Part shown: piece by piece, positions 42,859-50,657 of the stretch | Layout of the letters: each line of letters starts with the position of its first letter | Numbering within the stretch: the stretch's first letter is position 1 | Assembly (NCBI GenBank): GCA_964348095.1 | Contig: CAYGBK010000060.1 | Coordinates: 1 to 64,000 of the forward strand | Source: WVXP01 sp964348095 | GTDB taxonomy: Bacteria > Desulfobacterota > BSN033 > WVXP01 | Reading direction: 5' to 3' | Length of the DNA: 64,000 bases | Translations under genes and position numbers: made by a program | The notes under the pieces: generated by a model | Database searches by the model: none | Seen by the model: only the letters and a program-made list of their open reading frames with translations | What the model was told of the DNA's origin: nothing

Positions 42859-43941
42859 ATGGGGCGACATTTCACGACCGATTGCGAGGGACCTATCTCC
42901 AAGAATGACAACGCTCAGGAGCTTTCGGCCCATTTTGTCCTACATGGTGAGAGATTCTTCGCCGTCGTGAGTAAGTATGACGATTTTCTCGCAGACGTGA
43001 TGAAAAAGCCAGGATACAAGGCAGGAGACACCCTCAAGCTCATTCTCCCATTTCTGATCGCCTATGGAGCGACCAACGACTCAATTCACAACTACAGCCG
43101 CACCCATATCCTCCTTATACCGGGAGCCGCCGAAGCCCTCCGATTTGTGCGTTCACGAATGGCCTCATTCATCATCAGTACAAGCTACGAACCCTATATC
43201 AAGGCCCTTTGCGATGTGATCGATTTCCCAGTGGATCGGGTCTTCTCCACCCAGGTAGACATCGATCGGTATCCGATGAGTCCAGATGAAAGATCCTGGC
43301 TCAGAGAGACCGCCGTCGAGATTGGAGAGATGGAGATACTTGAATGGACTGAGGATGCGGCTGGGATCGAGGGCCTCCCGCAAGGCCATAGACAGACTCT
43401 GGAAAGACTGGACCACATTTTTTGGGGATCTATTCCACAGATGTCGGTGGGGCGGATATTCGATGAGGTCAACCCCATCGGTGGTCGCGAAAAGGCGAAG
43501 GCGGTTCTGAAAAGCCTTGAGAAGACTGGAAACGATATTGAGGATGTCATGTACGTTGGCGATAGTATTACAGACGTCCAGGCACTCGATCTCGTTAACG
43601 AGGGAGGCGGACTGGCCGTGTCATTCAACGGCAATGGCTACGCGATTCGATCATCTCTCGTCTGCTGCATGTCCAATGATGCGAAAGCCACCGCCATTCT
43701 AGCCGATGTTTTTGACAGGCTTGGACGTGATGGTGTCTTTGATCTTGTATCCTCCTGGGGGACTGACGATCTCAGCCGGTTTTCGATCGACAGGGATCTA
43801 CTGGCCTGGCTCAATAATGTTCCCAGGGAGGCTTTTCCTCGATTGGATTTGATTTCAGACTCCAATCGAAAGGATCTGACGGATGCCAGTGAGACCTTTC
43901 GCAAGTCGATCAGGGGGGTGGAGATTGGTGGTTTGGGATGA
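42859..43941 (+). CDS. HAD-like protein resembling archaeal EhaR
   Basis: A 360-aa protein. The opening TTDCEGPISKNDNAQEL with KYDDFLADV, YKAGDTLKLILPFLIAYG resembles the COG4030/EhaR proteins encoded in methanogen energy-converting hydrogenase operons; this match is from memory. HAD-type features are the N-terminal TDCEGP (motif I variant), STSYEP (motif II-like), and VMYVGDSITDVQAL (motif IV, Gly-Asp-Ser...Asp). No hydrogenase genes are nearby. A phosphatase-like role is possible. ATG 42859 follows GTGAGAAG. Confidence 0.65.
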   Translation: MGRHFTTDCEGPISKNDNAQELSAHFVLHGERFFAVVSKYDDFLADVMKKPGYKAGDTLKLILPFLIAYGATNDSIHNYSRTHILLIPGAAEALRFVRSRMASFIISTSYEPYIKALCDVIDFPVDRVFSTQVDIDRYPMSPDERSWLRETAVEIGEMEILEWTEDAAGIEGLPQGHRQTLERLDHIFWGSIPQMSVGRIFDEVNPIGGREKAKAVLKSLEKTGNDIEDVMYVGDSITDVQALDLVNEGGGLAVSFNGNGYAIRSSLVCCMSNDAKATAILADVFDRLGRDGVFDLVSSWGTDDLSRFSIDRDLLAWLNNVPREAFPRLDLISDSNRKDLTDASETFRKSIRGVEIGGLG

Positions 43942-43983
43942 TCTCCCCAGATATCAAGGTCTGTAAGGGTCGAGGAGCGTGCT

Positions 43984-44697
43984 ATGAGCTATTCCTATCA
44001 ACAGTATCGCGTCTCTCTAGGCGGTGGCCGAATAACGCCAGGGGTTAAATACCTTCTTTTCATTTGCGTCGCCGTCTTTCTGCTTCAATCCATCGCAACT
44101 CGGCATATTCTTGTCTATTTTGGGTTGATCCCTTTTCTGGTCTGGAAGAAGTATTTTATCTGGCAGCTTGGGACCTACATCTTCCTTCACGGCAGTCTAT
44201 TTCATCTGATTTTTAACCTTTTCGCTCTCTGGATGTTCGGATGCCAGCTGGAAAGACAATGGGGCACGAAAAACTTCCTTAAGTACTTTTTTGTCACTGG
44301 AATTGGGGCTGGAATCAGCTATGCTCTTGTGAGGCCGGACCAGTTGGGCCCGGTCATCGGCGCATCTGGCGCCATTTACGGCATCTTGTTGGCTTACGGC
44401 ATGATCTTTCCGAACAAGATGATCTATGTGTGGTTTCTCTTTCCAATTCGGGCGAAATACTTTGTCATAATCTTCGGAGTCATCGAACTTTATGCCTCTA
44501 TCGCTGGCACTGGTGGCGGGATAGCCCATATTGCCCATCTGGGTGGAATGGTATTTGGCTATATCTATATAAACTACGCTCGTATTCTAAAGCGGATCTA
44601 CATGGCCTACCTCAACTACAAACTGCAGAAGTTAAGAAAACATATACACATTGTGGATCCCAAAAAAGGAGAAGACAAAAAGGACTATATCCAGTAG
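43984..44697 (+). CDS. Rhomboid-family intramembrane serine protease
   Basis: A 237-aa membrane protease with about six helices. The catalytic dyad is Ser129 in GASGAIYG and His185 in AHIAHLGG; the oxyanion-side HGSLFHLIFNLFALWMFG (H-x...N) is intact. It cleaves membrane proteins within the bilayer. A basic C-terminal tail of about 45 residues (ILKRIYMAYLNYKLQKLRKHI) follows the core. CGAGGAG precedes ATG 43984. Confidence 0.92.
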   Translation: MSYSYQQYRVSLGGGRITPGVKYLLFICVAVFLLQSIATRHILVYFGLIPFLVWKKYFIWQLGTYIFLHGSLFHLIFNLFALWMFGCQLERQWGTKNFLKYFFVTGIGAGISYALVRPDQLGPVIGASGAIYGILLAYGMIFPNKMIYVWFLFPIRAKYFVIIFGVIELYASIAGTGGGIAHIAHLGGMVFGYIYINYARILKRIYMAYLNYKLQKLRKHIHIVDPKKGEDKKDYIQ

Positions 44698-44822
44698 CGA
44701 AGATTCGCCCGTCCGTGACACGCCCTCGGCAAAGACGGGACGCTCCAATAATACTCCCGTGTCCGCTGCGGCTACCATTCTCATCACGGGTGAACCGCCG
44801 GAAGAGAGATCGCCTGTCGAAC

Positions 44823-44850
44823 TTTACGGTTCTAACAAAAATGCTATACC
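44823..44850 (+). promoter_or_regulatory. Candidate promoter of the ferritin-like gene
   Basis: TTTACG (44823-44828), 16-base spacer, TATACC (44845-44850), 56 bases before the ATG. Confidence 0.4.
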
Positions 44851-44905
44851 TATGTTGAGTCGGGCTGGAGTGGACTCTATCTGAAGGGAGGGAAGGGAAA
44901 AAGCA

Positions 44906-45358
44906 ATGAAAGAAACTTTTGACGAAATTATCGGGGAGGCAATAAGAAAAGAAGCGGACGCAGCGGCTTTTTACCGGATGGCCGGTGAACGTGTCCAGTC
45001 TGGAATCAGCAAGTCCTTCCAAGAAATGGCGGAGGAGGAGGAGAAACACCGCAAGATTCTTGAAGAACTCGACTGGGACAAGGTGGAACAATACAAGTTA
45101 GAGGACATTCCTGACCTTAAAATCAGTGAGTTCCTCGACGACGTTCCCTATGACGAGAATATGACTTACCAGGATGCCATCCGCATGGCCATCAAGAACG
45201 AGGAAAAAGCCCAGAAGATGTACCTGGCCTCAGCAAAGAGATTTGCTGACGATCCTAAGATCGAAAAACTCTTTAAGATGCTCGCCCAGGAGGAGTCTAA
45301 ACACAAACGTCGCCTCGAAGAGATGTATGATGACGAGGTCTATAACCAGCAGTGGTAG
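44906..45358 (+). CDS. Ferritin-like diiron protein (rubrerythrin-type, without rubredoxin domain)
   Basis: A 150-aa four-helix protein. Two ligand pairs are present: EAIRKEADAAAFY with EEEEKH, and MAIKNEEKAQKMY with QEESKH, the E...ExxH pattern of the ferritin-like/rubrerythrin fold. No CxxC rubredoxin domain follows. Such proteins act in peroxide or oxygen detoxification in anaerobes. A very strong GAAGGGAGGGAAGGG precedes ATG. Confidence 0.88.
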   Translation: MKETFDEIIGEAIRKEADAAAFYRMAGERVQSGISKSFQEMAEEEEKHRKILEELDWDKVEQYKLEDIPDLKISEFLDDVPYDENMTYQDAIRMAIKNEEKAQKMYLASAKRFADDPKIEKLFKMLAQEESKHKRRLEEMYDDEVYNQQW

Positions 45359-45560
45359 AGAATGGGCAGATCCCACGGTCGGAAGGTGGACTGCTCCCCT
45401 ATCTCTTCCAAGTAGTTCACGGTTAGGACGACACCGCCTCAAGCCTCAAGGGCCGCAAGGGCGATCGTCAGACCCGAAACCTCAAAGGTTTTAGCATCTC
45501 ATCCCCTCTGTCAGTGCTAATTTAAATGGTTGTCATTCTCGCTATAGATAGCGGCATGCT

Positions 45561-46766
45561 GTGATGAAGAAGAAGGGAAAGAAAAAGAAGACGGAAAAGG
45601 CGTTACCTCCCGAGACTGCCTCCCTAGTGAAGGCTCTTGTGCAGGAGATCAAGGAGGAGGAGAAGAGTGGGGAACCCCTGGAGGCGTCTCTTCAAAAAAT
45701 ACAATCCCAACTTGGCGAGTCCTCTGATAGGGCCGTGGCAATCGTCGACGCTTTGGGATCTATTCCGACCGAGAGAACGGCCAACCTCCTCCATGCGCTC
45801 TCTCGATCCGTTTCAGATAAGCCGGTCTTGAGAGGTATCAAAAGATCTCTCTATCGCATCGAGCAGCGCGGAATTACAATTGGGCCAGTGGAAAGGGATA
45901 GAGACGAGCCAGCTATCCTTCGCCCCCCGGTCGAGGAACGGCCCAGGGGATTCGTCAGCGCTGTCGATTCTGAGGGGAGTCAGATAGTTTTCCTGACCGT
46001 TTCCCGGAGACCCAAGGGGCTCTATCTGCTCCAGGGAATTGTCAGTGACACGAGGGGATTGATCGAATTCAATCGTTTAGAAACGACGAAGCGAGGTTTC
46101 AGGGACTTCTTACAATCCACTAAGAAACCGGGACAACTCCCTATCGTGGATTCAGACGTCGGGTATTGTCGATTCCTTCTCGAAGAGGCAGCCCGATTGA
46201 CCGAAGAGCAGGGTAGTTCACTTCCAACAGCCTATCGCTCCTCTAAAAGGGATCTCGAAAAGATGGAGCGGGTCGACAGGCATCCTGTCTTCCTGATGAT
46301 TGATGAAAAAGAGATCGAAGGGGATACCCGGTCTTTGAAAAACTCAGGAGATCTATTTCAAATCGAACTTTTTTCTTCCTGGGTTTTACCAGCAGAGGAT
46401 GTTCAGGAATATGTCAACCTAGTCAAGGAAGCCGGGGAGAGTCGTCTTGTCCTGAACCCTGCTCAGAAGGAACAGCGGCTCCAGGAAACCTATCGGAAGG
46501 CACTCATTGAGGTGTTCACTGAGGAAAGAAGATTACGATACAAAAAACGCCTCGAGGAGATGGCGTATATCCTAATAAAGGAAGGGGATGAGGATCGAGC
46601 TAGAGCTGCCTTAGCTGCCGGCATTGACCTCCGATCTGAAGTCAAGGCTTTAGACCTTGACCCCAACCCGTTTCTGCTGAACCTGGTAATTCGATCGATC
46701 TATGCTATTGTGGCCCGTGATGCAGAGAAAAAAGACGCTGAACCATCGGTCATTGTAAAGCCATAG
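45561..46766 (+). CDS. Uncharacterised 401-aa protein
   Basis: Not recognised. The N-terminus is a Lys-rich stretch (KKKGKKKKTEKA) followed by helices with a HEAT-like character (AVAIVDALGSIPTERTANLLHALSRSVSDKPVLRGIKRSLYRI). The middle part (FVSAVDSEGSQIVFLTVSRRPKGLYLLQGIVSD) looks like a compact beta-rich domain, and the C-terminus is helical and charged (RLRYKKRLEEMAYILIKEGDEDRARAALAAG). There is no signal or membrane segment. Start GTG 45561 or ATG 45564. A short palindrome CGCTAT-AG-ATAGCG lies at 45540-45553. Confidence 0.8.
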   Translation: MMKKKGKKKKTEKALPPETASLVKALVQEIKEEEKSGEPLEASLQKIQSQLGESSDRAVAIVDALGSIPTERTANLLHALSRSVSDKPVLRGIKRSLYRIEQRGITIGPVERDRDEPAILRPPVEERPRGFVSAVDSEGSQIVFLTVSRRPKGLYLLQGIVSDTRGLIEFNRLETTKRGFRDFLQSTKKPGQLPIVDSDVGYCRFLLEEAARLTEEQGSSLPTAYRSSKRDLEKMERVDRHPVFLMIDEKEIEGDTRSLKNSGDLFQIELFSSWVLPAEDVQEYVNLVKEAGESRLVLNPAQKEQRLQETYRKALIEVFTEERRLRYKKRLEEMAYILIKEGDEDRARAALAAGIDLRSEVKALDLDPNPFLLNLVIRSIYAIVARDAEKKDAEPSVIVKP

Positions 46767-47054
46767 GAGCTGTCACCATAGGTGTTTACCAGAGGATGGG
46801 TCTAAACAACCGCCGGCTGCCCCAAAAGACGCTCCTAGCTCACAGTCAGGGAGCGATCCAAGATTCTTCCATCAAGAATTCTCAGCAACCTTGAGGTCCA
46901 CGGATATCAGAACGTAGCGATTCGAAAAAACAAGTGGAAAACCTTTGCCCCATCCTATTGGGACTCTGTTGATCTAATGCTCCCTGGCAACTGACCTCAC
47001 AGGAAAAACTTTGAGCAGTAGAACCCCGGCGGTTTTGCAATCGCACTGTTTCCA

Positions 47055-47450
47055 TCACTCACTCAAGATCCACCCTTCCTTCAAATCAACTATTTTCTCC
47101 CGTGCTTGCTTTCCACGCTGCCGTTTCATGGCGCATTTTCCATCAAAGATGGCTCCGTTCTGGATGATCAGGGAGGGGGTTACGACATCTGCCTCTACCT
47201 CAGCCCTGTCGTGAATTTCAATTCCTCTTGCCGCTTTTATGCTCCCTGTCATTTTCCCGTACACAGAGATGTGTCCAGCCTCCATGGCAGCCTCCGATTC
47301 AGAACCCTCCCCTAGGACGACCTCCTCTCCCCCCTCAATTCTCCCCTTGAATTTCCCTAGGAGTGTTAAGGTACCGTTAAAAGTGAGCGTTCCTTCAAGT
47401 CGGGATTTATCTCCCAGAAAGCTGTCAACCAGGCCTTCTTTCTTTTCCAT
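47055..47450 (-). CDS. Bactofilin (polymer-forming cytoskeletal protein)
   Basis: A 131-aa bactofilin. The beta-helical core is built from repeats such as LEGTLTFNGTLTLLGKFKGRIEGGEEVVLGEG, AGHISVYGKMTGSIKAARGIEIHDRAEVEADV. Bactofilins polymerise without nucleotide and localise cell-wall enzymes. It follows the M23 peptidase gene on the same strand after about 215 bases; this pairing is common and suggests that the filament positions the peptidase. GGAGGATAGG precedes ATG. Confidence 0.92.
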   Translation of the reverse strand: MEKKEGLVDSFLGDKSRLEGTLTFNGTLTLLGKFKGRIEGGEEVVLGEGSESEAAMEAGHISVYGKMTGSIKAARGIEIHDRAEVEADVVTPSLIIQNGAIFDGKCAMKRQRGKQAREKIVDLKEGWILSE

Positions 47451-47666
47451 AACCTATCCTCCAGGATATCTCCTTCCAGGTTCTTACCGAACAGCAGATG
47501 CCGCACGAATTCATGATGGGGGTCAACGGGAGAGCGGGGAAACGAAAGGACGAGGGCTCCCGTGTGAAGAGTCGCGCTCATACTAAACGTTGAACGCATA
47601 AACAGTGCTGATTCTAGAATCCATAAAACCTTTCCATAGCCCCCCTTGGACTGAAAAACCGACAAT

Positions 47667-48554
47667 TTACTCCTCGAAATATTCGTTCAACCCGATGAGA
47701 GAGAGGGGATCAACCCGTGCTCCATTGAGTCTGATTCCCCAATGCAAGTGAGGGCCTGAGGCTCTTCCAGTCGATCCCGCCAGACCGACTATGTCGCCTC
47801 CCCTTACCCTATCCCCCTCGCGAACCCGAACCTCGGAAAGGTGGAAATACATCGAATACATTCCCCAGCCATGGTCGAGAATGACCGATTTGCCGGTAAA
47901 GAACATCTCGTCTACCAGGACAACGAAGCCGTCATTGCAGGCTCCCACAGGAGCTCCCTCCGGAGCCCGCAGATCCACACCGGAATGGGGATTTCGGGGC
48001 TGATTATTCAAAATCCGCCGGACCCCAAATGGTGTTGTCACCTCCCCCTTCACTGGTCGAATAAAAGTGTCCTGCCAGAGCCGTTCGTCGCGGATGTCCT
48101 TGAAAAGAGCCTTTATTCTCTTCGACTCTTTATTCACCCGTTCAAGGGTTTTTGGATCGAGATCCACCATCGATCGAGGCAGAGTCAACCTCTGAGTGCC
48201 GAAATTCACCTTCTCAACCGTCAGCGTCAGGGCGTTGGTGAGGAGTTTTCTGCCTGTGGTTTCGGCAATGACTTTTAGCGTATGATCGCCGGGATTCATG
48301 TTCATGTCGATCCCGAGAAGTCCCTGGAAAGTGTCATCACCCGGACGGAGTGTCAACGGGATTTCCCTCTCCTCAAACTTCCCACGAACCGACTCTAAAT
48401 GTTTCGGTCCAGATACGACTATGAGGGACACAGCTCCCTGGCCGACAACGCGTGGCGTCACCTGCACGGTGAGGATATCCTGGCCATGTGCAATCCCTCT
48501 TATCAGAAGTAGGATAGTCGCCAGAAGAAGTGGTATCCGCAAGAAGAATAGCAT
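47667..48554 (-). CDS. M23-family (LytM) metallopeptidase
   Basis: A 295-aa exported peptidoglycan hydrolase. A signal peptide (LFFLRIPLLLATILLLIRGIAHG) precedes an Ig-like beta region and the M23 domain: GEVTTPFGVRR, HSGVDLRAPEGAPV (zinc His and Asp), YSMYFHLSEV, and GPHLHWGIRLNG. All ligands of an active LytM enzyme are present. ATG 48554 gives the shortest clear signal peptide; a TTG at 48578 is unlikely. The neighbouring bactofilin probably controls its location. Confidence 0.92.
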   Translation of the reverse strand: MLFFLRIPLLLATILLLIRGIAHGQDILTVQVTPRVVGQGAVSLIVVSGPKHLESVRGKFEEREIPLTLRPGDDTFQGLLGIDMNMNPGDHTLKVIAETTGRKLLTNALTLTVEKVNFGTQRLTLPRSMVDLDPKTLERVNKESKRIKALFKDIRDERLWQDTFIRPVKGEVTTPFGVRRILNNQPRNPHSGVDLRAPEGAPVGACNDGFVVLVDEMFFTGKSVILDHGWGMYSMYFHLSEVRVREGDRVRGGDIVGLAGSTGRASGPHLHWGIRLNGARVDPLSLIGLNEYFEE

Positions 48555-48754
48555 CCTCGTAATCCCGTGTGTTTGCAATTATAGTGGTTATGATCACGTC
48601 TTTCAATCAAAAACGCCCAAAGACACTATTCAGAAAGGCTCGGGATAGCTGACGCGTAGATGGGTCACTCATCCATTCGAGAATGTGTACGAACATCAGT
48701 TCCTCGTTCATGTCGTGACCTCAGAGTCAGCATACCGGCAAGATTGCAGTGGAG

Positions 48755-48783
48755 TTGACACTTCCCAGACATGCCGATATAGT
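48755..48783 (+). promoter_or_regulatory. Sigma-70 promoter of the hybrid kinase gene
   Basis: Perfect TTGACA (48755-48760), 17-base spacer, TATAGT (48778-48783), 48 bases before ATG. Confidence 0.75.
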
Positions 48784-48831
48784 AAGAATCGAAGTCCAGA
48801 CAAGGCTTTCCTTTGAGGAGCTTTCCTGAAA

Positions 48832-50445
48832 ATGCCTAAACGTGGGGGTCGTAGGCGCCAGACGTCGGAAGACGCGAAAAATGTCCAGTTTAACCAGCTG
48901 GCCGGTTGGGTCAACGGGAAGACGATAGCCAAGGATCTCCTCGAAGCGATAAAAGATGGAATCTGGGTCGAAGATGAAATGGGATTCTGCGTTTTTGCCA
49001 ACGATAGGGCGGCTCAGACTCTTGGATACGAAAAAGCTGAGGATTTGAAAGGTAAACATTGGACTGAAGTCATTGCCCCCGAAGAACATCCGCACATCCA
49101 GCAGCAATGGAATCAAAGAAAAGGAGGAATCAATTCGACCTACCAGACCCTCCTCCGTCGTAAGAACGGCCTCGTGATGCCGATTCTCGTCTCGGCATCC
49201 TCTCTCCGTGAATCAGGATCATATCGCGGGTCTGTCGCCCTTTTGATCGATTATGCTGAACAAGAGCAGCTCAAAGAACGAATGATTCAGGCCGAGAGGC
49301 TACGGGCTCTCGGTGAGATGGCGGTAGGGGTGGCCCATGATTTCAACAACCTCCTTGCCGCCATTTTAGGACGGGCACAACTCTTAAGACTCCACTTATC
49401 TCAATTCAAAGGACCTGAAAAAAGACGATCGACCCCCTACCTTCAGGGAGGTCTTACACTTATCGAGCAAGCCGCCCTCGATGGAGCGGAGATCGTTCGT
49501 AGAATTCAAGATTATACCCAAACAACAGGCGAGGAGGACTATGTCAGGGTGTATCTGGATGAGATAGTCCGGGACGTCGTCGAACTTACCCGGCCTCGCT
49601 GGAAAAGCAAGGCCGAAGCCGAGGGGATCACCGTTGAAGTCCAGGAAGACAGGAGGCACCTTCCTCCCGTTTCTGGCAATCCTTCGGAGTTGAGAGAAGT
49701 TGTTACCAACTTGGTCTTGAATGCCATCGATGCCATGCCCGATGGAGGAACCCTGACTATCAAGACCGAAACCGATCGACGGACAAACAGAATTCACATT
49801 CAGGACACCGGAGTAGGGATCCCACCGGATAACCTGGAAAGCATTTTTCAGCCTTTCTTCACGACCAAGAAATCGAGCAGCAGCGGCCTTGGATTGAGTG
49901 TCTCCTATGGCATCATCCGAAGACATGGTGGCAAGCTCAATGTGAACAGTGAGACTGGGAAGGGATCCACTTTTAGCGTTCACCTTCCGGTCTCTCTCGA
50001 GGCCCTCGAGGAAAGTGAGGCAGAAAGGCCGCCCAGGCCCGGGCAGGCTGCCAGAATTCTGGTTATCGAAGATGAAGAACGGATCCGCAGCAATCTGGAA
50101 GAGACGCTATCCCTCGCAGGACACACTGTCACCATGATGGAGAATGCGAAGCAAGGCATTACCCTATTCAAGAAGGGCCAATACGACCTGGTTTTCACAG
50201 ACCTCAGTATGCCTGAGATTTCGGGTTGGGAAGTTGCCAGAATAATCAAAAAGAAGGATCCGGGAGTTCTCGTGGTCCTGGTCACAGGGTGGGGTGTTAA
50301 GATGGACAGCGACAAATTGGTTGACAAAGGGATAGATATGGTGATTAGCAAACCCTTCCAGGTAAACCGCGTTCTGAATCTCGTCGTCGAGGCAGTGGAA
50401 ACGAAAAAGCAGAAGCTAGGCGTCAGGAGTCAGAAGTCAGAATAG
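48832..50445 (+). CDS. PAS-containing hybrid histidine kinase with receiver domain
   Basis: A 537-aa cytoplasmic sensor kinase. Order: PAS domain (about residues 34-140), HisKA with phospho-acceptor His169 in VGVAHDFNNLLAAILGR, HATPase_c (N-box NLVLNAIDAMPDGG, G1 DTGVGIP, G2 GLGLSVSYGIIRRHGG), and a C-terminal receiver (RILVIEDEE, phospho-acceptor Asp in VFTDLSMPEISG, Lys in ISKPF). No membrane segments. The tail GVRSQKSE is encoded by a dispersed repeat. GAGGAG precedes ATG. The partner regulator is not identified. Confidence 0.93.
   Translation: MPKRGGRRRQTSEDAKNVQFNQLAGWVNGKTIAKDLLEAIKDGIWVEDEMGFCVFANDRAAQTLGYEKAEDLKGKHWTEVIAPEEHPHIQQQWNQRKGGINSTYQTLLRRKNGLVMPILVSASSLRESGSYRGSVALLIDYAEQEQLKERMIQAERLRALGEMAVGVAHDFNNLLAAILGRAQLLRLHLSQFKGPEKRRSTPYLQGGLTLIEQAALDGAEIVRRIQDYTQTTGEEDYVRVYLDEIVRDVVELTRPRWKSKAEAEGITVEVQEDRRHLPPVSGNPSELREVVTNLVLNAIDAMPDGGTLTIKTETDRRTNRIHIQDTGVGIPPDNLESIFQPFFTTKKSSSSGLGLSVSYGIIRRHGGKLNVNSETGKGSTFSVHLPVSLEALEESEAERPPRPGQAARILVIEDEERIRSNLEETLSLAGHTVTMMENAKQGITLFKKGQYDLVFTDLSMPEISGWEVARIIKKKDPGVLVVLVTGWGVKMDSDKLVDKGIDMVISKPFQVNRVLNLVVEAVETKKQKLGVRSQKSE
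50431..50445 (+). repeat. Dispersed CAGRAnTCAGAATAG repeat, copy 2 (gene 3' end)
   Basis: CAGAAGTCAGAATAG includes the stop codon of the hybrid kinase gene, preceded by a further GTCAGGAGT unit at 50422-50430. Confidence 0.6.
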
Positions 50446-50615
50446 ACGCCGAGCATCTCCCAATCAGCCTACCAGGCCACGCCCAACAAACCCTCAATCA
50501 AACGGCTTCGGAAAACTGCCGGTTCTTTAGAAGAATGACATAACGGCCGACCGTTCTCTAGTGACGAGCGTTCTGTCAGACGATTGAGGAAAGGAAGTGC
50601 TTACATGATTCGTTT

Positions 50616-50657
50616 CTATTCTGACTCCTGATTTCTGGGAACTGACTCCTGGTCTGA
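50616..50657 (-). repeat. Dispersed CAGRAnTCAGAATAG repeat, copy 3 (gene 3' end)
   Basis: On the minus strand CAGGAGTCAGAATAG (50616-50630) includes the stop codon of the ABC-F gene; upstream in the gene lie two more degenerate units (CAGGAGTCAG near 50641-50651). It faces copy 2 across a 170-base convergent gap. Confidence 0.6.

Noticed and set aside
47239..47586. 115-codon plus-strand frame over the bactofilin gene
   Set aside because: Antisense shadow of a confidently identified bactofilin; composition follows the opposite codons.
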